64,000 nt of DNA from an uncultured Verrucomicrobia subdivision 3 bacterium (GCA_903850425.1 CAINLR010000048.1:1-64000), one strand, 5' to 3'; shown: positions 35,610 to 45,023, counted from the first letter of the stretch. Notes: a model not told the origin generated them from the sequence alone. Made by a program: numbers and translations.

Positions 35610-36102
35610 TAACCACGGATAAACACGGATGGACACGGATAGCAACATCGCTATATTGACCGACGATCCTCGAATTAACCGAGTTCTAAAGCGGTATTTG
35701 AAGGATGCAGAATATTCTGAATCGTCTTTGGAATTAATTGGGATTCGCCTCGAAGAATTGGAAACAATGTGTCGTTGCTCCGCTGAAGCTTTCAAAGCCT
35801 CACGAGAATTGGATGGATACGGGCTTGTCAATTTTACAAATCGTATGGGCATGAGTTTTGACGCGAGCAAATATGATTATTTTGTCCACTCTTATGCTAG
35901 GCGTGAATTTTGTTCACCTGACCGAGTTCCGCCAAAGGAATTGCATCTGCCTTGCGAAGTTGGCCCTCCTTCAAAAATACCACTCGCGAAAGGATTGCAT
36001 TGGGTTTCTACACGCCCAAAAGATGGAAAAGAGAATGATGTAGGCGTCGAAGTTGAAATTTAGAAGTTTTTATCCGTGTTAATCCGTGTGCATCCGTGGT
36101 TA
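35610..36102. mobile_element. Inverted-repeat-flanked cassette between sufB and sufC (pair e)
   Basis: The left arm (35610-35640, AACCACGGATAAACACGGAT continuing with GGACACGGAT) and the right arm (36071-36102, reverse orientation, ending CATCCGTGGTTAA) are about 30-bp arrays of a 10-bp unit. They enclose about 430 bases holding one AT-rich ORF in the same orientation as the operon. The same arm type occurs in four other inverted pairs in the window. No transposase or target duplication is visible, so mobility is inferred. Confidence 0.6.
35629..36063 (+). CDS. AT-rich ORF of unknown function inserted between sufB and sufC
   Basis: A 144-residue open frame whose base composition and codon use are far more AT-rich than its neighbours. 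Its first codons (MDTDS) are encoded by the left repeat array, so the start may have been made by the repeat. A further in-frame ATG lies in the middle of the gene. The sequence looks like a real soluble protein, with helices such as ESSLELIGIRLEELETMCRC and a mixed C-terminus, rather than noise. No family is recognised. Confidence 0.55.
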   Translation: MDTDSNIAILTDDPRINRVLKRYLKDAEYSESSLELIGIRLEELETMCRCSAEAFKASRELDGYGLVNFTNRMGMSFDASKYDYFVHSYARREFCSPDRVPPKELHLPCEVGPPSKIPLAKGLHWVSTRPKDGKENDVGVEVEI

Positions 36103-36120
36103 AAATAAATTTTTAGAAAA

Positions 36121-36879
36121 ATGAGCAAAACGATATTAGAAATCAAGAATCTCTCGGCGGGTGTCGAGGGCAAACAAATCCTCAAAGGCGTCAGCCTCAC
36201 CATCAACGCCGGCGAAGTCCACGCGGTCATGGGACCGAACGGTTCCGGCAAGAGCACGCTCGCGGCGGTGCTGGCCGGCCGCGACGGTTACGACATCACC
36301 GGCGGCGAAGTGCTTTACAACGGCAAAGACCTGCTCGACCTCGATCCCGAAGAGCGCGCCCGCGAAGGCGTGTTTCTCGCGTTTCAATATCCAGTCGAGA
36401 TCCCCGGCGTGAACAGCACCTATTTTCTTAAGGCCGCGCTGAACGAAATCCGCAAGCACAAGGGCGAGTCGGAACTCGACGCGATTGAGTTTCTCGCGCT
36501 GGTGCGGGAGAAGATGAAGCTGTTGGAGTTGAAGGACGATCTGCTCAAGCGCTCGGTGAACGAAGGGTTTTCCGGCGGCGAAAAAAAACGCGCGGAAATT
36601 TTCCAGATGGCCGTGCTCGAACCCAAGCTCGCCATCCTCGACGAAACGGATTCCGGCCTGGACATTGACGCGCTCAAAGTCGTCAGCAACGGTGTGAACA
36701 AACTCAAGCGCGCCGACAACGCGCAGCTCGTCATCACGCATTACCAGCGGTTGCTGAACTACATCGTGCCCGATTTTGTCCACGTTCTCGTGGATGGCCA
36801 CGTCGTGAAATCCGGCGGCAAGGAACTCGCGCTCGAACTCGAGGCGAAAGGTTATGATTGGATTCTGAAGGGGGCTTGA
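36121..36879 (+). CDS. sufC: Fe-S cluster assembly ATPase SufC
   Basis: A 252-residue ABC-type ATPase of the SufBCD complex. Walker A is GPNGSGKSTLAAVLAG, the ABC signature is GFSGGEKKRAEI, and Walker B is LAILDETDSGLDID, with the SufC-specific DSGLD. The length is standard. The usual next genes sufD and sufS do not follow, so they must lie elsewhere. Production with sufB depends on transcription through the inserted cassette. Confidence 0.96.
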   Translation: MSKTILEIKNLSAGVEGKQILKGVSLTINAGEVHAVMGPNGSGKSTLAAVLAGRDGYDITGGEVLYNGKDLLDLDPEERAREGVFLAFQYPVEIPGVNSTYFLKAALNEIRKHKGESELDAIEFLALVREKMKLLELKDDLLKRSVNEGFSGGEKKRAEIFQMAVLEPKLAILDETDSGLDIDALKVVSNGVNKLKRADNAQLVITHYQRLLNYIVPDFVHVLVDGHVVKSGGKELALELEAKGYDWILKGA

Positions 36880-37137
36880 CGTTTGCAGGAGGTGGAAACC
36901 CTCGCCGCAAAGCAACCAAGCCTGTCTGGCGAGCTCGACGGAGTTCAACGCTGAAGCTGCGGAATCTCAATTGTGTGGTTCCGAATCTCGCAACGGCGGT
37001 TCAAAGTCTCTCCGTTGAAGACTGAAAGCGGCGCGCGCCCGTCCGCGGGCGGAACAACGCGGATTCTGCGGGTGAATACAAATGTTCAAGACGCCTTCCT
37101 AGCGACATGGCTGCTCTCGGAGACGGGCGTGCTCCGG

Positions 37138-38067
37138 CTAAAACATTCGCGGCCGGCCTTCTTCGAGAATCCTCAGCCGCTTCGACACATGCTGGGACAA
37201 GGCGATTTCCCGCAGCCAGTCCAGCGGTTCGTCCATCGCCTCGAACGAGAGCTTGAACGTGCCGTAGTGCATTGGCACAAATACTTTCGCCTTCAAATCC
37301 TTGAACGCCTGCACCGCCTCGTCCGGCCCCATGTGGACTTTGCGGAAACTTTCCGGGTGATACGCGCCGATGGGCAGCAGCGCAATTTCCGGCGCGAGCT
37401 TTTTTCCGATCTCCGCGAACCCGTCGAAATACGCGCTGTCGCCGGCGTGATAAATCTTCCGCCCCTGATGTTCCAGCACGAAGCCGCCGTAGCCGCGATG
37501 ACTGTCGTGCAACGTCCGCGCGCCCCAATGCGCGCTCGGTGTGAACGTCACCTTCCAGTCCGCTTGCGCGAAACTTTCCCACCAGTCCAGCTCGATGATG
37601 CGCGCGAAGCCGAGCTTGCGCGCGAGGTCGCCGACGCCCCACGGCATGATGCCGATTTTGGTGGCCGCCAGTTTGCGCAGCGTGGGCTTGTGAAAATGGT
37701 CGTAGTGCGCGTGCGTCAGCAGCACCAGGTCAATTGGGGGCAGGTCTTTGATTTTCAACCCCGCGCGCTTGATGCGTTTCATCAGGAACAGCCAGTTCGC
37801 AAAATTCGGATCCACCAACACGTTCAAGTCGGTGAACTGGATGAGAAACGACGCGTGGCCGATCCAGGTGATGGCCACCTCGCCGGGCTTGAGCTTGGGA
37901 AAGACCGGCCGCCGGTGCTCGCCCTGGCGCTTGGTGAACCAGCCTTTCCAGATCAGCTCCTGAAAAAATGTGCGCGGATTAAAATGCTTCGCCGGGGTCA
38001 AATCCTTGAACGACCGGGGAAATTTCTTTCGCGGCGGCGCGGGACGATGCGCAGGGATTTTGGTCAT
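37138..38067 (-). CDS. MBL-fold metallo-hydrolase (NAPE-PLD/UlaG-like)
   Basis: A 309-residue metallo-beta-lactamase-fold enzyme with the metal motif LTHAHYDHFHKP (HxHxDH), the GHASFLIQ opening strand, a central HWGARTLHDSHRGYGG loop and a C-terminal MHYGTFKLSFEAMDEP. These features resemble UlaG and N-acyl-phosphatidylethanolamine phospholipase D relatives. The substrate is unknown. The frame extends 39 bases further to 38106; I choose the ATG at 38067 (MTKIPAHRP). It is convergent with sufC. Confidence 0.85.
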   Translation of the reverse strand: MTKIPAHRPAPPRKKFPRSFKDLTPAKHFNPRTFFQELIWKGWFTKRQGEHRRPVFPKLKPGEVAITWIGHASFLIQFTDLNVLVDPNFANWLFLMKRIKRAGLKIKDLPPIDLVLLTHAHYDHFHKPTLRKLAATKIGIMPWGVGDLARKLGFARIIELDWWESFAQADWKVTFTPSAHWGARTLHDSHRGYGGFVLEHQGRKIYHAGDSAYFDGFAEIGKKLAPEIALLPIGAYHPESFRKVHMGPDEAVQAFKDLKAKVFVPMHYGTFKLSFEAMDEPLDWLREIALSQHVSKRLRILEEGRPRMF

Positions 38068-38194
38068 GCAACGGTTTGACTTTAACACCTGCGGCGGGTT
38101 CGACAATTTCGAAAATTAGAAAGTCGGGCGAAAAAGAAGTGAAGGGAATTCGCAATCTATGCTTAGGCTGACTATGCTGCATGACTGTTACTGA

Positions 38195-38737
38195 CTATTT
38201 TTTCAGCGGCCAAGTCTTCTTCAAGCATTCATCCGACTTGCCGTCGAATTCGCGTGCTGAATACCTCTGGGCAAACTCAGCGATTGAGCCAGGCGGCTCG
38301 TCGCCTATAACTCCTGCCATGCAGTTGCAGAAATGATAGGTGCTGTAATACCAGCGGTCATCGGAACCGTGCGCCAGGAATAAATGGTTTACAAACCCGT
38401 TGTTGTATCCGTGACGGAACGCGTAAACAAGCCATTCGCCATTCGTCATCAGGAGAACAGGATCACCCACCCACTCCCGATGTTCTCCGGCACCACTATG
38501 ATATTTAAGTGATTCCAACTCCCGACTCATGCCCACGTTGGCAAGCGTCAATCCGGCAAGTCGTGGAAGGGTCGTAATTTTCCAATCGGCTCGAGCGCGT
38601 TCATATTTCAACTGCACAGCCCACTGCACGCCGAAAAGTGCGCCGACAATTATGAAAGTTATCGAGAGAGCGATGACAATTTTACGACTTACGGCCCCAG
38701 CCTGACTCGCTTCTTGAATTGTTTCTTGAAAGCGCAT
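38195..38737 (-). CDS. Single-pass membrane protein of unknown function
   Basis: About 180 residues: a short cytoplasmic N-terminus, one hydrophobic helix (IVIALSITFIIVGALFGVQW) and an extracytoplasmic domain with aromatic and histidine residues and the cysteine pair CNC. Base composition is somewhat more AT-rich than the neighbours. Starts at 38776 (MKTNQF) and 38737 (MRFQET) are both possible. No family is recognised. Confidence 0.6.
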   Translation of the reverse strand: MRFQETIQEASQAGAVSRKIVIALSITFIIVGALFGVQWAVQLKYERARADWKITTLPRLAGLTLANVGMSRELESLKYHSGAGEHREWVGDPVLLMTNGEWLVYAFRHGYNNGFVNHLFLAHGSDDRWYYSTYHFCNCMAGVIGDEPPGSIAEFAQRYSAREFDGKSDECLKKTWPLKK

Positions 38738-38830
38738 GTGGTTGGCTCTGTTTCTTACAAATTGGTTTGTCTTCAAAAAGCCGCTCCGAAACGGGTGCAG
38801 AACCTCAGGAGATAAATTCTGGCAGGCGTG

Positions 38831-39088
38831 TCATTTCAGCTTCTTGATCGAGATCACGGCCTTGCGCGGCGCGTCGGCGGCGGCGAGAACGTTGCTGATG
38901 GCGACCTTGTGATCCGGCGCGGTCGTGATGACGCGGACGATGCCAAAATCGTGGCGCAATCGCACCGCGTAGCGCTTCATTCGCACCAGCGCCGCTTGCG
39001 GCTGCGGCGGCAAAACGGTCTCCGTTTCCGGCAACACCTCGAGAATTTCGCCCGGGTCGGCCCGCAGGCTTTGAAACGTAAACGTCAT
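38831..39088 (-). CDS. Small conserved-looking protein of unknown function
   Basis: An 85-residue basic protein beginning MTFTFQSLRADPGEILEV. The frame can be extended to 39142, but that part is less protein-like. It has an acidic/proline middle and a C-terminus of alternating hydrophobic and basic residues (RKAVISIKKLK). No family is recognised. Confidence 0.55.
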   Translation of the reverse strand: MTFTFQSLRADPGEILEVLPETETVLPPQPQAALVRMKRYAVRLRHDFGIVRVITTAPDHKVAISNVLAAADAPRKAVISIKKLK

Positions 39089-39269
39089 AACGTGTCGGTG
39101 GTGGGATGCTCCTCGGTGAACGGCCCAAGAACAGACTTCCAAGCCTGAAATCCAACCAGCCAGTTGATGTGTATCCGGTGCAGACCCATGGTTTGGACTT
39201 TGCGCCGGAGCCGTTGTTTTGTCCAGAAAAAGCCGCAGGGAAATCAGTTGGAGGGTGCTTGCAACTTCT

Positions 39270-39419
39270 CATTAGCACCCGGCTTCAGCCGGGTGAAGAG
39301 AGCGCGTAGAAAAGGCCAACGGTTTTAACCGTTTTCCACGCCGGTGGCCACCAAGCCGTTGAAACGGCTGGGCGACCGAACCCGGCTCCCTTCCACCGGG
39401 CTGAAGCCCGGTGCTAATG
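39270..39419. repeat. Composite palindromic element, copy 2
   Basis: Same ends as the copy at 929-1071: CATTAGCACCCGGCTTCAGC at the left and GGGCTGAAGCCCGGTGCTAA at the right. The interior carries AACGGTTTTAACCGTT and GCCGTTGAAACGGC blocks. Confidence 0.7.
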
Positions 39420-39466
39420 AGAGCACAAGCTGAGTGGCCATCAATCGAGATGCGCCCTCCATGTAA

Positions 39467-39577
39467 AAGCTCCAAGCACCAACCTCCAAGCTCCGGAGAA
39501 ACTTCAAGCTCCATACTCCAGAACACATCGTGCGTCACCCCGGTTTGAACCTTGAGGTATGGAATTTCTCTGGAGTT
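39467..39577. repeat. AAGCTCC heptamer array and inverted partner
   Basis: AAGCTCC, AAGCACC, AACCTCC, AAGCTCC are followed by GGAGAAACTTC, AAGCTCC and ATACTCC. Near 39551 the core CCAGAGAAATTCCATAC appears in reverse orientation, so the unit can fold back on itself. Confidence 0.65.
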
Positions 39578-39642
39578 TGGAGGTCGGTGCTTCGAATTGA
39601 TTTTCTTCGCGCGCCCAGCCCAAAAATAGTTACTCTTTCCGC

Positions 39643-40188
39643 GTGAACAAACTGGCCCAACAACTCGACACGTTCCTCCGCGAAGAACCGACGCTCGGCA
39701 AAAAGGTATTCATCGCCAACACCGCCACGGTCATCGGCGACGTGACGCTCGGCGCGCATTCGAGCGTGTGGTATGGCGCGGTGCTGCGCGGCGACATCAA
39801 CCGCATTGTCGTCGGCCACCACACGAACATTCAGGACAACGCCGTGCTGCATCTGGCGGATGATTTCGCCTGCGTGCTGGGCAACTGGGTCACCGTCGGC
39901 CACGGCGCGATCGTCCACGCCTGCACCGTCGGCGACCAATGTCTCGTCGGCATGGGCGCGGTGATCCTTGACGGCGCGGTCATCGGCAAACAATCCATCG
40001 TCGGCGCCAAGGCGCTCGTGACGCAGGGAACGAAAATTCCGCCTGGCTCGCTCGTGCTCGGCGCGCCCGCAAAAGTGGTCCGCCAACTGACCAAGGAAGA
40101 ACGCGCCGGGCTGAAATGGTGGGCGCAAAAGTATGTGGACAACGGCGCGTATTGCCTGCAGCACGGAATCGGCGTTGGGAAAGTCTAG
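39643..40188 (+). CDS. Gamma-carbonic anhydrase family protein
   Basis: A 181-residue left-handed beta-helix protein with hexapeptide repeats (GDVTLGAHSSVWYGAVLRGD, then GDQCLVGMGAVILDG). Metal-binding histidines are visible in HLADD, VGHGAIVHACT and nearby. Relatives are YrdA/Cam-type enzymes whose in vivo substrate is often unknown. The C-terminal helix (KYVDNGAYCLQHGIGVG) and total length match the family. Confidence 0.88.
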   Translation: MNKLAQQLDTFLREEPTLGKKVFIANTATVIGDVTLGAHSSVWYGAVLRGDINRIVVGHHTNIQDNAVLHLADDFACVLGNWVTVGHGAIVHACTVGDQCLVGMGAVILDGAVIGKQSIVGAKALVTQGTKIPPGSLVLGAPAKVVRQLTKEERAGLKWWAQKYVDNGAYCLQHGIGVGKV

Positions 40189-40220
40189 TCGTTCATTATT
40201 GCGACGGCGGCTTGGGTCAA

Positions 40221-40320
40221 AGCTCCAGCGGACTGGAGCACTCCAAGACGCTGCGCGTGGTTCAAGCGGTATGGCGAGCGCAAAGCGTCTTGGACTGCGG
40301 CGGCCCGCCGCCGCTTTTCC
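40221..40320. repeat. 100-bp dispersed element, copy 2
   Basis: Starts AGCTCCAGCGGACTGGAGC and ends GCCGCCGCTTTTCC, after AAAGCGTCTTGGACTGCGG. It has the same length and the same ends as the copy at 26421-26520. Confidence 0.7.
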
Positions 40321-40352
40321 CCGAAACATAATCTCACCGCCCACCGCCCAAA

Positions 40353-41471
<1,119 letters not shown>

Positions 41472-41472
41472 G

Positions 41473-42342
41473 TCAGTCCTTCCAGCGGCGGTGGACCCAG
41501 AACCAATTCGCAGGATCGCGGCGCACGGCGACTTCGAGCGCCCGATTCACATCGCGCATGATGGCCTCGGTTTCACGCGGCTGGCCGTTTTCGTGCGTGG
41601 GAATCTGCGGGCCAAATTCGAGCCGCCATTTTGCGAGCGCGATGCGGTAACAAATGCTCGTGGACAATTCCGCGTGGTAGCGCAAGGCGAGCACGGCGGG
41701 CGCAAGTCCGGTGTTGCACTCGCGGCCCAGAAACAGCCCGCGCATCCCGAGCGAACTCTGGTCGGCCAGCAGGCCCAGCGTGACCCCACCGCGATCCAAT
41801 AACTCCCGCAAGGCCTTGCCGTCCGCGCGGCGCTCGAAGAACTGGCACGGGCTGCGGCGGCGCAGCTCAAGCAGCAGCCGGTTCAACGCCGGTTGTTTCA
41901 GCGCGCGAAAAGTCGTGGCAAAGACTCCGTGCGGATGCGCCGCGCCCAGCTTGGCGTAAAGTTCAAAATTGCCGAAGTGGCCAACGGCGACCACCGCATT
42001 GGCGGGAACCTGATTGGCAATGGTCTGGGGCAGATGCTGCAGCCCGGTGAACTCCAGGTGCGGCTCCAATTCTGCAAAGGTCATGGCCGCCGTCTTCACG
42101 GCGGACACATAATTTTCGCCGAGGCGCCGAAAATTTTCCCGCGCGATGGCGGTGATTTCCGCCGGCGATTTTTCCCGGCCGAAACACTTCGTCAGATTGT
42201 CGAGCACCACGCGCCGGTGCCGGGCATCGAGGCGGAACGCCACCGCGCCGCCCGCCCGGCCGAGGCGCGCGACCAGGTTCAGCGGCAGCATCTGGATGCC
42301 GGCGATCAGCGCGCGGCCCAGCCAGTAGAGCACTGTGTTCAT
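41473..42342 (-). CDS. Lysophospholipid/lipid A acyltransferase (LpxL/HtrB family)
   Basis: A 289-residue acyltransferase that would add a secondary acyl chain to lipid A. The HxxxxE catalytic motif is in VAVGHFGNFELYAKL. An N-terminal hydrophobic helix anchors it to the inner membrane. RDPANWFWVHRRWKD at the C-terminus is typical of the family. The start at 42342 overlaps the lpxK stop as TGATG, indicating translational coupling in a lipid A operon. A longer frame to 42369 exists but is not needed. Confidence 0.88.
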   Translation of the reverse strand: MNTVLYWLGRALIAGIQMLPLNLVARLGRAGGAVAFRLDARHRRVVLDNLTKCFGREKSPAEITAIARENFRRLGENYVSAVKTAAMTFAELEPHLEFTGLQHLPQTIANQVPANAVVAVGHFGNFELYAKLGAAHPHGVFATTFRALKQPALNRLLLELRRRSPCQFFERRADGKALRELLDRGGVTLGLLADQSSLGMRGLFLGRECNTGLAPAVLALRYHAELSTSICYRIALAKWRLEFGPQIPTHENGQPRETEAIMRDVNRALEVAVRRDPANWFWVHRRWKD

Positions 42343-43514
42343 CAGCGGAAGCAGATTTTGCGCACACAATCCTGAAAGTCATTGGCCCCATTCAGGATCT
42401 GGATTTCCACGCGCATAAAATAAAACGGCAGGTCGCGCCGGTCAATTTTCGGGAACCGCACGGCGTCCTTCTGCGTGGTGATGATGAAGTCCGCCTGGCG
42501 CTTTTTGGCACGGTTGATGGCGTTGAGGATTTCCTGCTGCGAGAACCGGTGATGATCGGCGAAACGCTTGGAATAGACGAGTTCGCCACCGAGTTTCACC
42601 AGGCTGTTTTCAAAACTTTCCGGCTGCGCAATCCCGCTCAAGGACGCCACTTTTTTGCCAGCGAGCAAATCCAGTCCCTTGCGCTCGCCCGTGAACACGT
42701 CCTCGAAATACATCGGTTGATGCACGCACTCGATGACGGCGGCGGTAGTGTTCAATTTGGCGATGCGCTCGCGCAGGGCCGCCGTGTTGCCGTCGCTCTT
42801 GGTGATGAAAATGGTGTGGGCGCGCGCGAGGTGCGACGGCGGCTCGCGCAACGTGCCGCGCGGCAAGAGATGCTCGTTGCCGAACGGCTGCTGGCGGTCA
42901 ATCAAAACGACATCGTGGCGGCGGCCGCGCAGATGCCAGTATTGAAAACCGTCATCGAGCAGCAGCGTGTCGCAGCCAAATTTCTCGATGGCGTAACGCC
43001 CGCTTTTCACGCGGTCCTTGTCCACGAGCACGACCACGTCCTTGAGGTTTGACGCGAGCATGTAAGGTTCGTCGCCGGCAGTTTCGGAATCGAGCAAGAG
43101 CGATTTGCCGTCAGACACGACGCGCGGCGGGGTCTGGTCCTCGCGCAGGAGAATTTTGTTGAGGAATTTCTGGTGCAGCGGCGCGGGCCGGGAACGGTAG
43201 CCGCGCGAAAGGATGGCGACGTTGCGTCCGGCATCGCGGAGTTCGCGGGCAAATTTTTCCACGACGGGCGTTTTGCCGGTGCCACCAACAGTAAGGTTGC
43301 CAATGGCGATGACCTGCACGCCGAGCGTTTTATCGCGGAGAATGCGGACGTTGTAAAGCCAGCGGCGCAGTTTGACGACGACCGTGAAAACTTTGGAGCC
43401 GCCGAACAAAGTGGCACGCGTCAGCTTGGCTTTGAAATCGTTACGGTCCCCGAGCACCACTTCGAGGAAGAACGTTTCCAAGGCTTCGGCCCAGGCACGG
43501 AAAGTTTCACGCAT
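42342..43514 (-). CDS. lpxK: Tetraacyldisaccharide 4'-kinase
   Basis: LpxK phosphorylates the tetraacyldisaccharide to form the lipid IVA 4'-phosphate. The 390-residue protein has the Walker A GNLTVGGTGKTPVVEKF, SRGYRSR, DKDRVKSGRYAIEKF and DDGFQYWHLRGRRHDVVLID. The C-terminal DHHRFSQQEI and FIITTQKDAVRFP are conserved in LpxK. It is the first gene of a three-gene unit with the lpxL-type gene and waaF, joined by overlaps or one-base gaps. Confidence 0.94.
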   Translation of the reverse strand: MRETFRAWAEALETFFLEVVLGDRNDFKAKLTRATLFGGSKVFTVVVKLRRWLYNVRILRDKTLGVQVIAIGNLTVGGTGKTPVVEKFARELRDAGRNVAILSRGYRSRPAPLHQKFLNKILLREDQTPPRVVSDGKSLLLDSETAGDEPYMLASNLKDVVVLVDKDRVKSGRYAIEKFGCDTLLLDDGFQYWHLRGRRHDVVLIDRQQPFGNEHLLPRGTLREPPSHLARAHTIFITKSDGNTAALRERIAKLNTTAAVIECVHQPMYFEDVFTGERKGLDLLAGKKVASLSGIAQPESFENSLVKLGGELVYSKRFADHHRFSQQEILNAINRAKKRQADFIITTQKDAVRFPKIDRRDLPFYFMRVEIQILNGANDFQDCVRKICFR

Positions 43515-43568
43515 TACCGCCTAATGTGCCAAGCGCACGCTGATGCGGCAAGGCGAAGCGTGGAGATT

Positions 43569-43662
43569 CAACCACGAAATACACAAAACATACGAAATCA
43601 GAAAGCAAACGCCAGCTACCCACCGTGAAATTATTTCGTGTGGTTCGTGTATTTGTGGTTTC
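43569..43662. repeat. Inverted ACCACGAAA-type repeat pair
   Basis: AACCACGAAATACACAAAAC (from 43569) faces a reverse-oriented copy ending TTCGTGTATTTGTGGTTTC (about 43634-43662). It is intergenic between lpxK and the gene at 43669. It is a different sequence family from ACCACGGAT but has the same inverted layout. Confidence 0.65.
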
Positions 43663-43668
43663 AACGCT

Positions 43669-44142
43669 TCAGTAGCCGAGCTTGGCGACTTCCTGCTGCA
43701 AGGCGAGTTGGAAATCCTGCACGTCCACCTGCGACGGTTTGTAACCCGTCTGCTTGGGCACGACGCCGAGCCGGCCGGTCTGATCCAAATACCACTCGGC
43801 AATTTGACCGTCGCTGAAGGTGACTTTGCCGCTGATCATCGCGCCGGGCTTGGTAATTTGATCCACGCTCACGGAGACGCCGCCGGGCAATGGCGCGGGT
43901 TCGGGCGAAAGCGTGGCGGCGGCAGCGGCGGGCGCCTTGGGCGCGGCGGCGGGCGGCGTGACCACCTTGGGCGGCTCGGGATCTTTCGGCGTCAATTTCA
44001 AATCATCCACGAGGAAACGAACTTCCATGTAGGTGCATTTCACGCCGAATTCCGACAATAGCCGGTTCTGGATTTCCGAAAGTTTTGCGCCTTCACTGAT
44101 CCAGGTCGCGACCCGCTGCCGTTGTGCTTCGTCTAAGTTCAT
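43669..44142 (-). CDS. Uncharacterised protein with HTH-like start and Pro/Ala linker
   Basis: A 157-residue protein. Residues 1-50 (VATWISEGAKLSEIQNRLLS) look like a helix-turn-helix-like module. A Pro/Ala-rich linker (about 60-88) follows, then a small beta-rich C-terminal domain (GKVTFSDGQIAEWYLDQTGR). This composition is often seen in cytoplasmic Verrucomicrobiota proteins of unknown function. Alone between the lpxK side and the membrane cluster. Confidence 0.65.
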   Translation of the reverse strand: MNLDEAQRQRVATWISEGAKLSEIQNRLLSEFGVKCTYMEVRFLVDDLKLTPKDPEPPKVVTPPAAAPKAPAAAAATLSPEPAPLPGGVSVSVDQITKPGAMISGKVTFSDGQIAEWYLDQTGRLGVVPKQTGYKPSQVDVQDFQLALQQEVAKLGY

Positions 44143-44369
44143 GCGTGCAGTGTAAAAACGCGGACCCCCGGTCGCAAGTTACTTCATCGGGTCACAAAGC
44201 AGCGGTCGCAAATTCGGATACGCGGTTGGTGGACTGGGCTTGGCGGGCCAATGCGGGATGATTTCGGCGATGGCTTTGCCGTCGGCACCGGCGCAATCCG
44301 CCACGCATTTTCTGAAATTTTCACTTGCCTTGTCATCCGCATGATCACTCACAAAATTGCCGGCAGCGC

Positions 44370-45023
44370 CTAGCGATCGGCGGCCAGCGCGTCGCACTGC
44401 CGGGCCAGCGCAAAATCTTTTTCCGTCAACCTGCCGGCATCGTGCGTCGAGAGCGCGAGCGTGACCTGATTCCAGCGCACGTCAATGTCGGGATGATGCT
44501 GCGCCTGCTCGGCGAGGCTGGCGACCGCGTTGGTGAATTCCATCGCCGCCAGAAAATCTTTGAACCCGAACGTGCGCGCAATCACATTGCCCTGGCGTTG
44601 CCAATCCGGAAGGGCAGCGAGCGCCACCAGGATTTGCGGCTCCGACAACGGCAGCTGCCCGGCGGCAAAACTTTCGAGAGATTCCAGGCTGACCGTGGAT
44701 GCCTCGCGCATCAGGCTGACGCTGGTGACCAGTGACCACAGCCAGGCGATGACGAATATAACGGCGCCCGTCGCGAGCAGTTTCAGGTTGGGCGAATGGG
44801 GCGACTCATCGTCATACATCAGGCGGTAATAAGGGATCATTTCCTCCAGGAACCAGACCATGACCAGAATGAATCCGGCGAGCGACAAGAGCAGTTGACC
44901 GCCGCCTGCCAGCCAGCGCCGGGCCATGAGCGAGCCGAGTCCCGGCGTGGCCAGTTGATTTAACAATGCGGCGTTGCGAGCCTTGGCGCGGCTAGTTCTT
45001 TTTGGGGCCGAAAATGGTTTCAT
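44370..45023 (-). CDS. Membrane protein fused to pterin-4a-carbinolamine dehydratase
   Basis: A 217-residue protein. The N-terminal half has two hydrophobic segments (LLLSLAGFILVMVWFL and LLATGAVIFVIAWLWSLV). The C-terminal 95 residues are a complete pterin-4a-carbinolamine dehydratase domain with the signature SLAEQAQHHPDIDVRWNQVTLAL and a following DAGRLTEKDFALA. That enzyme normally recycles tetrahydrobiopterin and is soluble. The start at 45023 overlaps the end of the GYF-protein gene by about 32 bases; a shorter start would also retain both halves. Confidence 0.8.
   Translation of the reverse strand: MKPFSAPKRTSRAKARNAALLNQLATPGLGSLMARRWLAGGGQLLLSLAGFILVMVWFLEEMIPYYRLMYDDESPHSPNLKLLATGAVIFVIAWLWSLVTSVSLMREASTVSLESLESFAAGQLPLSEPQILVALAALPDWQRQGNVIARTFGFKDFLAAMEFTNAVASLAEQAQHHPDIDVRWNQVTLALSTHDAGRLTEKDFALARQCDALAADR

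Larger units (their letters stand above)
39089..39642. other. Repeat-rich interval
   Basis: About 554 bases without a supportable gene. It contains the second copy of the composite palindromic element (39270-39419) and a heptamer array (39467-39519) with an inverted partner near 39551-39577. The promoter of the gamma-carbonic anhydrase gene should be at the right end. Confidence 0.7.
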
